From Brevibacillus borstelensis (lineage in GTDB: Bacteria > Bacillota > Bacilli > Brevibacillales > Brevibacillaceae), in NCBI RefSeq assembly GCF_003710865.1, contig NZ_RHHO01000069.1:1-63395 (forward strand): DNA of 63,395 nt, in the 5' to 3' direction. The translations under genes were made by a program, and so were the position numbers. Under the pieces are notes generated by a model. The model had not been told where the DNA came from and did not search any database. It was given only the letters and a program-made list of their open reading frames with translations. Each line of letters opens with the position of its first letter. The stretch's first letter is position 1. Shown here one piece after another: positions 1 to 7,111 of the stretch.

Positions 1-50
1 TTCAGTTCTCTACTCTACAGCATTTGCAATACGGTTATGCATTTCAAAAA

Positions 51-1031
51 CTACTCCATGAATTGAAGGATGATCTTCCCGATATTGCGGTTCTCTTCCA
101 TATACACATGAGCTTTATCTACCATTTCAATCGGAAATACGGTGTCGATGACAGGATGTACTTCTTTTCTTTCCAGATATGCCCCAACATTTTCCATGAA
201 TTCTTTCGTTAAAAGAGCTTTGTATTCGTCGCTTCTTGGCGTCAGCAATGTCCCTGTCAATTGGACGCATTTCGCCATCAAGGAAAACAAATGTACGCTT
301 TCCACTTCACTTCCGCCTAAAATGCCGATGAGGACCCAGCGCCCTTCCTTTTTTATACTCGCCAGGTTTTTCTCCCAATACGCAGCGCCAATAAAGTCCA
401 GAATCAAATCGGCACCGCGCCCGTTTGTAGACTTCAGAACCTCTTCTTCAAATGCCTGCTCTTTGTAATTGATCGTGACGTCGGCTCCCAACTCCCGGCA
501 GAAATCCAGTTTTCTCTGGGAACCGGCAGTCACGATTACTTTTGCGTTACACAGTTTTTTTGCCAACTGAATGGCGGCTGTCCCAACTCCGCTGGCACCA
601 GCATGGATTAAGACGGTTTCATTTTTTTGCAGCTTGCCGATCCAAAATAACGTTTGATAGGCAGTGAGGAACACTTCGGGAATGGATGCCGCTTCTTCAA
701 ACGATAAAGACTCGGGGATTTTCATTGCCCGATCGGCTGGCATGATGGCAAACTCGGCATAGCCGCCGCCATTGACCAATCCCATCACTCTGTCACCTGC
801 GGAAAGGGAGCTGTATCCGTTCGTTTCTACAACTGTACCGGCTATTTCAACACCTAAAACAGGGTTTGCGGCATACCCTGCCTTTCCTTCGCGTGTAATG
901 ATATCGGTTCGATTTACTGCCGCTGCATGTACGCGTACAAGCAATTCTCCTTGCTTTGGTTCGGGGATTGGCAAATTGGCAATCTCAAGTTGATCGGGAC
1001 CGCCTGGCTTTTTGACGATAACTGCTTTCAT
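51..1031 (-). CDS. zinc-free quinone oxidoreductase (MDR superfamily)
   Basis: Medium-chain dehydrogenase/reductase of the NADPH:quinone oxidoreductase (PIG3-like) branch, about 326 residues, probably cytosolic and reducing quinones or enones with NADPH. The N-terminal GroES-like fold holds AAVNRTDI and GVEIAGTV, and the Rossmann part holds HAGASGVGTAAIQLAK, the usual nucleotide loop. The catalytic zinc ligands of alcohol dehydrogenases are absent. The reading frame extends upstream to 1154, but the start is placed at the tandem ATGs (1034/1031), because AGGAAG lies 6-9 bases upstream and homologues begin MKAV. It is a single gene at the window edge. The exact substrate cannot be read from the sequence. 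Confidence 0.9.
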   Translation of the reverse strand: MKAVIVKKPGGPDQLEIANLPIPEPKQGELLVRVHAAAVNRTDIITREGKAGYAANPVLGVEIAGTVVETNGYSSLSAGDRVMGLVNGGGYAEFAIMPADRAMKIPESLSFEEAASIPEVFLTAYQTLFWIGKLQKNETVLIHAGASGVGTAAIQLAKKLCNAKVIVTAGSQRKLDFCRELGADVTINYKEQAFEEEVLKSTNGRGADLILDFIGAAYWEKNLASIKKEGRWVLIGILGGSEVESVHLFSLMAKCVQLTGTLLTPRSDEYKALLTKEFMENVGAYLERKEVHPVIDTVFPIEMVDKAHVYMEENRNIGKIILQFME

Positions 1032-1306
1032 CATGAACCACTTCCTATAACGTATATGGTGATGAAGGTACATACCTTGTGGATGCAAAAACAAAAATGG
1101 AAAGCGAAGGCAACCATCTCTTTCATATGGAACAACTTTCCTGGTTCTTACCATAACATATTTGCCTGGAAATGAAAGCTATGGTCTTCTTACTGTTTCC
1201 CAAAAGTCTTGCTCAGACTCGTCACGGCGTATAAACCAGTGACAGGCATGCAGATGGGGTCAGCTTTTTGCAATTGGAGACAATAAGGCGAGGGGAGGTG
1301 AAGGAA

Positions 1307-1474
1307 ATGTCTCTAGGCAATGAAGACAAAAGTCAGCAGCAGGAGATGGGACATGACGGTAGCAATATGCATGGCTATTCCCTGACAAAAAAGGAGCATA
1401 GTCTGGCTGCAAACGCAGGCAAAGGAACTGTAGAGCCCGAAAAACAGGGTGAAAAGGTAAATGAATTAGCCTAG
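1307..1474 (+). CDS. small hydrophilic protein, unknown function
   Basis: A 55-residue, highly polar protein rich in Gln, Lys, Glu and Gly with no membrane segment (begins MSLGNEDKSQQQEMG, ends KVNELA). The start is the ATG preceded by GGGGAGGTGAAGG, a strong ribosome binding site, and a stem-loop terminator lies about 40 bases after the stop. The composition resembles small spore proteins of Bacillales, but no named family is recognised, so the function is unknown. It is transcribed alone, divergently from the quinone oxidoreductase. Confidence 0.65.
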   Translation: MSLGNEDKSQQQEMGHDGSNMHGYSLTKKEHSLAANAGKGTVEPEKQGEKVNELA

Positions 1475-1514
1475 CGTGCTGCTAAGTTAACACATGAATA
1501 GCGAAAAACAAAAA

Positions 1515-1568
1515 CAGGCCCTCCGGCGGTGAGTTTATGGCTGTGACCAAGGAGGGTCCTTTGCTTTG
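1515..1568 (+). terminator. likely rho-independent terminator
   Basis: Imperfect stem AGGCCCTCC / GGAGGGTCCT closing a 26-base loop, followed by TTTG. It sits just downstream of the small gene ending at 1474. Confidence 0.5.
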
Positions 1569-1574
1569 AACGGC

Positions 1575-1608
1575 ATAAAAAACACCTTCACAGCATTAGG
1601 TGAAGGCG
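1575..1608 (-). terminator. rho-independent terminator
   Basis: Read on the minus strand: GCCTTCAC, 8-base loop, GTGAAGGT, then GTTTTTTAT. It ends the minus-strand small gene whose stop is at 1626. Confidence 0.8.
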
Positions 1609-1625
1609 CGAATCATGTTGCAGAG

Positions 1626-1802
1626 TTAGAGATCTACTTTTGTTATTCCCCTAGCTGCTGGCGTTGCTTCATCTTCGTCTGGTGTCGGGAACATCTGGTA
1701 TTGATGACGTCTGACGATTTCACTTTCATCCAGGGTAGAGGTTACGGTGTTTGTTTCAGTTTGGTTTGCTTCCTGTTTGCCTTTTTCAACGCGGTCTGCC
1801 AT
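1626..1802 (-). CDS. small hydrophilic protein, unknown function
   Basis: A 58-residue acidic, polar protein (begins MADRVEKGKQEANQTE, ends ARGITKVDL) with no signal or membrane segment. The ATG at 1802 is preceded by GAGGGGG with 8 bases of spacing. A GTG three codons upstream is closer to that site and less likely. A clear minus-strand terminator follows 18 bases after the stop, which supports a real transcription unit. No known family is recognised. Confidence 0.6.
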   Translation of the reverse strand: MADRVEKGKQEANQTETNTVTSTLDESEIVRRHQYQMFPTPDEDEATPAARGITKVDL

Positions 1803-1921
1803 CCAAGTCACCCCCTCAAAAAGCTAGTCTCTTCAGGAAGTTTGGACGTTATACAGGGACACTTGAGTGTCATGGAAAGGGGGCCCATTTCTATCCCGCA
1901 TACATATCAGAGAGATGCATA

Positions 1922-1947
1922 CAAAAAACGCGCCCGAGAGAGCGCGC
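1922..1947 (-). terminator. rho-independent terminator
   Basis: Minus strand: CGCGCTCTCTCGGGCGCG followed by TTTTTTG, just after the stop of the 57-residue membrane protein gene at 1953. Confidence 0.8.
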
Positions 1948-1952
1948 AGACA

Positions 1953-2126
1953 TTAGAAATGGTGATGATTGTTGTGCATCTGACTTAGTGTCTGGTGAGC
2001 GATTGAATCGTCCATCGAGTGCTTTTGAGCGTATTCATCCCGCTTTTTCATACTAATTGATCCGCTTAGACACCATGCTAAACCAACCAAAACAAGTAAT
2101 CCGCCGAAAACATACAGCACTGGCAT
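1953..2126 (-). CDS. 57-residue single-pass membrane protein
   Basis: A short gene encoding MPVLYVFGGLLVLVGLAWCL followed by a polar, His-rich tail that ends HNNHHHF. Residues 3-22 form one hydrophobic helix, and the tail should be cytosolic. AAGGGGTG directly precedes the ATG and a textbook terminator follows the stop by a few bases, so the gene has its own start and end signals. The His/Gln/Met-rich end (QMHNNHHHF) could bind metal, but that is only a guess. No named family is recognised. Confidence 0.65.
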   Translation of the reverse strand: MPVLYVFGGLLVLVGLAWCLSGSISMKKRDEYAQKHSMDDSIAHQTLSQMHNNHHHF

Positions 2127-2198
2127 CACCCCTTAATCAGGTTACTTTTAGTTTAGCAAATATTACCACATAAGTCATTACCCAATCAAATTCGACGA

Positions 2199-2537
2199 TC
2201 AAGGTGCAAATCCATAAAACAGCAAGATAAAAATGAAATTCAAAACAAAACCGGCTCCAATCGCAAGCGGAATATATAAGAGGCTCAGAAGTACGCCGAG
2301 AAACAGGGGAAGCTCTTTACTTTTCGCAAAGCGGATCAGTCCAACAAATCCAGCTACCAACAGCGGGACGATATACAAAAAGGCGAACAGGCTGACCCAT
2401 TCGATTAATGTGTGAAAAGCTTCTTGCGGAACAGGACCCTGTTTCATATGATAGGCCTCGATGATATACAACCTTCCGAACCAAAAGACAGCCGAAAGAA
2501 CGATATAGTAATAAACGAATAGTCTTGATTGACGCAT
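2199..2537 (-). CDS. small multi-pass membrane protein
   Basis: 112 residues with three predicted hydrophobic helices: roughly residues 8-26, 46-68 and 77-110. It begins MRQSRLFVYYYIVLSAVFWF. GGAGTG lies 8 bases before the ATG. There are no catalytic motifs and no recognised family. It is monocistronic, with the 57-residue membrane protein next on the same strand. It is best called an uncharacterised membrane protein. Confidence 0.7.
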   Translation of the reverse strand: MRQSRLFVYYYIVLSAVFWFGRLYIIEAYHMKQGPVPQEAFHTLIEWVSLFAFLYIVPLLVAGFVGLIRFAKSKELPLFLGVLLSLLYIPLAIGAGFVLNFIFILLFYGFAP

Positions 2538-2668
2538 ATCTGTTCACTCCGATTCGGGATGCTTTCTATAAACATTAAACCGAAGAGAACATGAATGAAA
2601 AAAGTACCAACTTTTTTTGGTACCTTTGCTTGACGTCCACTTGATGTCATTACTGCTCTTTTTATATA

Positions 2669-2702
2669 CAAAAAAACAACAGGCTGTCATAAGCCTGCTG
2701 CC
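2669..2702 (-). terminator. rho-independent terminator
   Basis: Minus strand CAGCAGGCT, 6-base loop, AGCCTGTTG, then TTTTTTTG. It ends the GNAT gene. Confidence 0.85.
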
Positions 2703-2720
2703 AGGAACTGAACTTTTTCA

Positions 2721-3287
2721 TCATTTTACTTTGGCAAACACACAGGTATCCCTCAATTCCTTTCCGTCTACAGAAAGCAAGTCGTTGCGTAAAATCCCTT
2801 CCAGTACAAATCCTAATCTTTCCGGAATGGCACGACTTTTCACGTTCTGGGGATCACACCGAATTTCCACACGCCGTGCTTTTAATTCCTCAAAGGCAAA
2901 GGCGGTAATTCCTTGGACAGCTTCTGTCATGTATCCGTTTCCGCTAAAGCGGGTGTCGATCCAGTAGCCGATCTCAAACTTGGGGATGGCCCAATTGATG
3001 CGATGGAGTCCAGATGAGGCGATAAAATCGCCGGACTCTTTATGAAATACCAGAAGTCGCAAGTCCTCCCGTTTCAAAAAATCCAAATGAGATTTACGGA
3101 TGCTGATTTCTACATCCTGTTCTGTCTGTTCATGATGGGCGAAAGGCATCACAGGCTTTAGCTCTTCGAGAGAAGCGGTGATCGCTTGGAAAACAGCTTT
3201 GCCGTCTCCTGGTTTTGGCATTCGGATTAACAGCCGATCCGTGCAAAATTCACTCGGGAAATCAAGCAGCAGTGGATTCATTTTCAT
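2721..3287 (-). CDS. GNAT N-acetyltransferase, RimJ/RimL type
   Basis: A 188-residue acetyl-CoA dependent acetyltransferase. The order TDRLLIRMPKPGD (strand 1), FEIGYWID, then GNGYMTEAV (the acetyl-CoA pyrophosphate loop) and IPERLGFVLEG (last helix and strand) is typical of the RimJ/RimL/ribosomal-protein-Ser acetyltransferase branch. The true substrate may be a protein N-terminus or a small amine, and it cannot be told from sequence. It has its own terminator and looks monocistronic. Confidence 0.88.
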   Translation of the reverse strand: MKMNPLLLDFPSEFCTDRLLIRMPKPGDGKAVFQAITASLEELKPVMPFAHHEQTEQDVEISIRKSHLDFLKREDLRLLVFHKESGDFIASSGLHRINWAIPKFEIGYWIDTRFSGNGYMTEAVQGITAFAFEELKARRVEIRCDPQNVKSRAIPERLGFVLEGILRNDLLSVDGKELRDTCVFAKVK

Positions 3288-3332
3288 TTCTCTCCCATTC
3301 TATTTCTCATTGTAGTGTAGGTGCCTGACTTT

Positions 3333-3881
3333 TCAGACGCGATCAAGCGGTCGGTACGGTTCCGGCGGGAGCTCTACGCAGATTGGATCGCCAGGCTTAA
3401 CTTCTCCGTCCGCCAGCACGATTCCCATGATTCCCGCCTTGCGGATCAGGTTGCCATGCTCGTCGTGATCCAAAAGTGCTGCCATCAGACCTGGCAGGAA
3501 GCGGTCCAACTGAGCACAAGGATTGCGTAATCCGGTAATCTCTACAAGCGCCGTTTCGCCCAGCCGGAGCCTGGTACCTACTGGAAGCCCAAGCAGGTTA
3601 ATGCCGCGTGTTGTGATATTCTCTCCCAACTGCCCGGCAGAGACAGTAAACCCGGCCCCCTTTAATTCATCAAAAAGCTCGGAGTGGATCAAGTGAACCT
3701 GGCGCAGATTTGGCTGGGAGGGGTCCTGTGCGACTCGAGACCGATGTTTGACGGTCTTTCCCAGATGGGCATCTCCCGCCACCCCGAGACCGGCAAGAAG
3801 CTGGATCCGGTTCTGATTAGTCTTGCTAAACGTGTGGGTGGAGCTGCTGCTGACCGCTACTACCTCCGTTGTCTGTTTCAT
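3333..3881 (-). CDS. MOSC domain-containing protein
   Basis: A 182-residue protein of the MOSC (molybdenum cofactor sulfurase C-terminal) family. AGQLGENITTRGINL and RNPCAQLDRF are the family hallmarks; the Cys of NPC is the conserved residue thought to carry sulfur or contact the cofactor. The start is the ATG at 3881 behind AGGAGG (11 bases); the upstream GTG overlaps that site. MOSC proteins of this size include YiiM-like reductase partners, so a role in molybdopterin-dependent or N-hydroxylated-substrate reduction is possible. No partner enzyme lies nearby. Confidence 0.88.
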   Translation of the reverse strand: MKQTTEVVAVSSSSTHTFSKTNQNRIQLLAGLGVAGDAHLGKTVKHRSRVAQDPSQPNLRQVHLIHSELFDELKGAGFTVSAGQLGENITTRGINLLGLPVGTRLRLGETALVEITGLRNPCAQLDRFLPGLMAALLDHDEHGNLIRKAGIMGIVLADGEVKPGDPICVELPPEPYRPLDRV

Positions 3882-3975
3882 TCTATACGACACCTCCTGT
3901 TGTCATTGTAACCGGAAGAAGCTGGGAGAGCGAGTCATTTGCCGCACATCATACACAGAACTTTATGGAGGGGAA

Positions 3976-4025
3976 CAAAAAAGCCAAAAGATCAGGGGTT
4001 CGTTTGTTCACCCGGATCTTTTGGC
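3976..4025 (-). terminator. strong rho-independent terminator
   Basis: Minus strand GCCAAAAGATC, long loop, GATCTTTTGGC, then TTTTTTG. It ends the DUF2512 gene at 4076. Confidence 0.85.
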
Positions 4026-4075
4026 CAAATGGCTGTTGATTCACTGCCGAAATAATACTGTGTCTGAAGCGAAGC

Positions 4076-4438
4076 TTACGTACCTTGTCTTTCCTGCTCG
4101 TCGACTCTTCCCAGAAAGCGGTGGTAAAAAAACTCGGCAACACCAAGCACTACTACCGTAAAAAGCATTTCACCAAAACTGAAGTTCCAATTCATGAAGG
4201 CGGAAACAGCCCATAAGTAGACAGCTGCCAGGATTGCATCGGAAACAGTTGCGATCAGGTTATTCGAAGCGCGCAAGATAAGCTGGTCGCCGATCAGGTA
4301 GGCGATGATCGATAAACCTACCGATGTGACAATGCTGGCCCATATGGTTGCTTCCGTAAACCAGTAAATAAAAGGGACCAAGATGATACCATTTATTACC
4401 AGCTTGACTATAAAGCGATACAATGCCATCCACTCCAT
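4076..4438 (-). CDS. DUF2512 (YndM-like) membrane protein
   Basis: 120 residues with four hydrophobic segments. SIIAYLIGDQLILRASNN followed by an A-T-V-S-D-A helix is the signature of the DUF2512/YndM family of Bacillales. The C-terminal tail (GRVDEQERQGT) is polar and probably cytosolic. The family has no established function. The start is uncertain: three in-frame ATGs lie within the first five codons and none has a strong ribosome binding site; the first is used. It is monocistronic with a long terminator. Confidence 0.85.
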   Translation of the reverse strand: MEWMALYRFIVKLVINGIILVPFIYWFTEATIWASIVTSVGLSIIAYLIGDQLILRASNNLIATVSDAILAAVYLWAVSAFMNWNFSFGEMLFTVVVLGVAEFFYHRFLGRVDEQERQGT

Positions 4439-4480
4439 TCAAAATATCATTGGGAATATTATTTCTTTCTGGCGGCAGTG

Positions 4481-4690
4481 TTATTCGTCCATCAAGGAAG
4501 AATTATCAATGAAAAACCCCCATGCTTTGAGGGGACGAAAAGGGGAGGGCAGATGCAGGGCTGCGGTCAAGCTTTTGGCATAGGCATCCACGTCATCAAT
4601 CGGCGGTTCAGGGCCACTGCATCCGGGGCCGCACCAGTTTCCGTAAAAACAAGGAAACTTTCTTGATTTCCTGTCCCTGTACATTCCCAT
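4481..4690 (-). pseudogene. remnant of a phospholipase A2-like small protein
   Basis: The frame reads FPCFYGNWCGPGCSGPEPP then IDDVDAYAKS. CGPGCSGP..PIDD(V/L)DA is the calcium-loop and pre-catalytic segment of the small bacterial phospholipase A2-like proteins, in which a C-K-x-H-D-x-C-Y motif should come next. Here that motif is missing in frame. Shifting by one base gives CQKLDRS, a degraded echo of CKxHDRC, followed by an early stop. The rest of the frame has no resemblance to the family. The gene therefore looks frameshifted and truncated. The start is not defined by a good ribosome binding site. Confidence 0.5.
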
Positions 4691-4907
4691 ACGGATTCAC
4701 CACGTTTGCGTGTTTTTTATCATCATATGGGGGAAACGGCTGGTTGATTGGATGCATCGCGAGGAAGAAGCGGAGCGGACTACTCGTCTTGAACTGCAAG
4801 TTCGTCATATGGCCAAAGAGCGGCCATTCATACGCAATGCTTCAAAGGCAGAATCTCTAGACACAGACGGAGAAAGCAGGGGGCGGCGGCGAGTAATGTG
4901 CGATGAT

Positions 4908-5357
4908 TCATGTGCGCTCTATATATTCTGCCTGATAGGAATTGGCCCCTGCGTGAACGGAAAGCAATGTGTCGGCGTAGCCAACCAGACGATTGACCAA
5001 TTCTTCGGATATTTGGTAGACCAGAGGATGGAGCTCCGGCTGATGGAGTGACGGATCATCGTAAATGATGGTTGTGTTTATAAAGACATCCCTGTTACCG
5101 TACAGATCGTAGTGGATGATCACTTTGCCTGCGGCACCTTCCGTCAACGGGTCTTTAAAGCCAGGCAGAAATACATACCACTCTTCCGCTGTTGCAGAGC
5201 GAAAGTTTTTCGTAAAAGTGAGACCGTTGATTTCCTCTTCAATTCGTTGTTTGATTTCCGGGGGGATGAGCGGTGTTATTTTTTCCATACCTGTAGGATG
5301 ATCAACGAGGTACACGGTATATTCACCAAGTCGTGTGATCCTGACAGTACCTGTCAT
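4908..5357 (-). CDS. hypothetical protein
   Basis: About 149 residues from MTGTVRITRLGEYTVYLV to the end SYQAEYIERT. It is a mixed alpha/beta, soluble-looking protein with no signal peptide and no motif that I recognise. The frame is open to a GTG at 5387, but neither start has a convincing ribosome binding site. A GGAGGAAT lies much further upstream (about 5434) with no in-frame start next to it, so the 5' end may have suffered a small change. Codon use looks normal for the window. It is monocistronic. Confidence 0.6.
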   Translation of the reverse strand: MTGTVRITRLGEYTVYLVDHPTGMEKITPLIPPEIKQRIEEEINGLTFTKNFRSATAEEWYVFLPGFKDPLTEGAAGKVIIHYDLYGNRDVFINTTIIYDDPSLHQPELHPLVYQISEELVNRLVGYADTLLSVHAGANSYQAEYIERT

Positions 5358-5387
5358 GGCGATCAGGCAGCCGAATTGTCGAACCAC

Positions 5388-5850
5388 AGGACTCAGAGCT
5401 GTTATTGCGTGAAAGCGCTACTTATTCCTCCAGCTTATTTGAGGGTGTTTTGGTACAAAAAGTAAAAAGCAGTCTTGGCGATTTCGTTTGAAAACCCATG
5501 TCAGAGTCGAAAGTCACAATGATGTTCCGCTTGATAGAAGAAATGCTCTATGCAAATTTTTTTCACTGTAGTTATATCTTCCTGATTTCTTTTGCAAACG
5601 CAACCTTGGACAAGCATATGGCTGTCAAAAAGGGTACCTCTTTTATTCACGTCTATCTCTCTTTTGCCGTCAGGTTTCTCAGCGAGAACTGGCGGCTATT
5701 TGTTTGCCCGTGATCAGGAAAACCGCCGAGCTATTGTATCGAGAGCCGCAAACCAAACATTCGACGAATAGTGAGTAGGGTGAAATTTTTGAAACTTATG
5801 AAATCTGTTGTCGTATTACATAGATAAAGCCAGTCATAAAGGAGATGCGA
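5388..5850. other. 463-base stretch without a supported gene
   Basis: AT-rich spacer between two divergent genes. Short frames occur (for example 5498-5713 plus), but they lack ribosome binding sites and protein-like composition. A TTGAAA near 5789 with an AT-rich TCGTATTACA about 18 bases on could be the promoter of the SPFH gene. Nothing else is evident. Confidence 0.5.
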
Positions 5851-6681
5851 ATGGAAAATCAGAAAGTGACACAGCTCAATCCCAAATTGGGCGCCCCTAA
5901 GACGATTGTGACCATCATTGTCGCTCTCATCATCGGTTTCCTCATTTTTCAATCGGTAACGATAATCCAGGCGGGGCATCGTGGCGTTGTATTGCAGTTG
6001 GGAGCCGTTCAACCGCAAGTTTTTGACGAGGGTCTTCATTTCCGTATTCCCTTTATTCAAACGGTCATTCCGATGGAGGTACGGGTCCAAAAATCAGAGA
6101 CCAGTCAAACTTCGGCCTCCCGGGATTTGCAGACCGTGGCAACAACCATCGCTGTCAACCATCATCTGGATGGCAATAATGTCAACAGGCTTTATCAGGA
6201 GGTGGGGATGGATTACGCTGCCAGGATAGTCGATCCTGCAATCGCCGAAGCGTTGAAAGCGGTAACAGCACAATATACGGCAGAAGAATTGATCTCCAAG
6301 CGCTCTGAAGTAAGTGCAAAAGTAAAAGAAGTGCTGAAGGAGAAGCTTGCTTCTTATTACATCGTCCTGGACGAAATCAACATCCGCGAGTTTAAATTCA
6401 GTGAAGAATTTGACCGTGCGATTGAAGCAAAGCAAGTCGCCGAGCAGCAAGCGCTCAAGTCAAAGCTTGATTTGGAACGGATCAAAATCGAGAAGGAGCA
6501 GGAAATTACGAAGGCTCAGGCACAGGCCGAAGCGCTCCGCCTGCAAAAACAGGAAGTTACACCTGAGTTGATTCAATTGAGGCAAATCGAAGCCCAACTG
6601 GAAGCGATTCGCCGCTGGGACGGGAAATTGCCAAATGTTACAGGGGGAGCCACTCCTTTTATTAACGTTGACAACAAGTAG
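5851..6681 (+). CDS. prohibitin-like SPFH domain membrane protein
   Basis: 276 residues. Residues 18-36 form one membrane helix (TIVTIIVALIIGFLIFQSV), then comes an SPFH/band-7 domain with GHRGVVLQLGAVQP and FDEGLHFRIPF, followed by a long charged Ala/Glu/Lys coiled coil (about residues 185-245). This is the prohibitin-like arrangement, and such proteins form membrane scaffolds that influence protease activity or lipid domains. The start is the second ATG, 6 bases after AAGGAG; the first ATG abuts that site. It is monocistronic with its own terminator. The bacterial partner is not identifiable here. Confidence 0.92.
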   Translation: MENQKVTQLNPKLGAPKTIVTIIVALIIGFLIFQSVTIIQAGHRGVVLQLGAVQPQVFDEGLHFRIPFIQTVIPMEVRVQKSETSQTSASRDLQTVATTIAVNHHLDGNNVNRLYQEVGMDYAARIVDPAIAEALKAVTAQYTAEELISKRSEVSAKVKEVLKEKLASYYIVLDEINIREFKFSEEFDRAIEAKQVAEQQALKSKLDLERIKIEKEQEITKAQAQAEALRLQKQEVTPELIQLRQIEAQLEAIRRWDGKLPNVTGGATPFINVDNK

Positions 6682-6692
6682 TGTCAAAACCA

Positions 6693-6728
6693 GTGCCCTT
6701 TGGCGTAAGAATTGCTGAAGGGCTTTTC
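6693..6728 (+). terminator. rho-independent terminator
   Basis: GTGCCCTT ... AAGGGC followed by TTTTCTG, just after the SPFH gene. Confidence 0.6.
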
Positions 6729-6752
6729 TGTCGTTTCGCAATAGGGGGTGGA

Positions 6753-6971
6753 TTACTGCGGATAAGCCGTTCCATCCCCGCGAAAAAGCTTTCGCACCAT
6801 CTCATAGAGCCTTCCAGACATATGGGGAAAAACGATTGCGTACTGATCTGCACCATTTCGCAAAAGAGCAACCGGTACCTCGACGAAATACGGGATTTTC
6901 ATCAGATCGAGAATTTTTTTGTATTCTTCCAGTTGATTGTGATCCACCGTGTAATAAAAGGCTTTGTCCAT
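6753..6971 (-). CDS. small hypothetical protein
   Basis: 72 residues (begins MDKAFYYTVDHNQLEEYKKI, ends GDGTAYPQ). It is soluble, with an alternating beta/alpha pattern suggesting a tiny alpha/beta fold. The ATG at 6971 has AGGAG 10 bases upstream; the first ATG of the longer frame (6995) has none. No known family is recognised. It is convergent with the SPFH gene. Confidence 0.65.
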   Translation of the reverse strand: MDKAFYYTVDHNQLEEYKKILDLMKIPYFVEVPVALLRNGADQYAIVFPHMSGRLYEMVRKLFRGDGTAYPQ

Positions 6972-7047
6972 AGCTATCACGCTCCTCTTCTTCATATTAC
7001 CAAAGATGCGTTTTTGATAAAAACATCAGTTTCTTGCATCTATGTAA

Positions 7048-7078
7048 CCAAAAAGCCCTTCTTGCACCAAGAAGAGCA
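7048..7078 (-). terminator. rho-independent terminator
   Basis: Minus strand GCTCTTCTTG, short loop, CAAGAAGGGC, then TTTTTGG. It ends the MurF-like gene. Confidence 0.8.
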
Positions 7079-7111
7079 ATTTTAGCCGCAGGAGAGTAGG
7101 CCGTGCCCCTG

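Noticed and set aside
3949..4146. 65-residue minus-strand ORF over a terminator
   Set aside because: It spans the terminator of the DUF2512 gene and overlaps its coding end in another frame.
5498..5713. 71-residue plus-strand ORF
   Set aside because: No ribosome binding site, no homology signal, odd composition.
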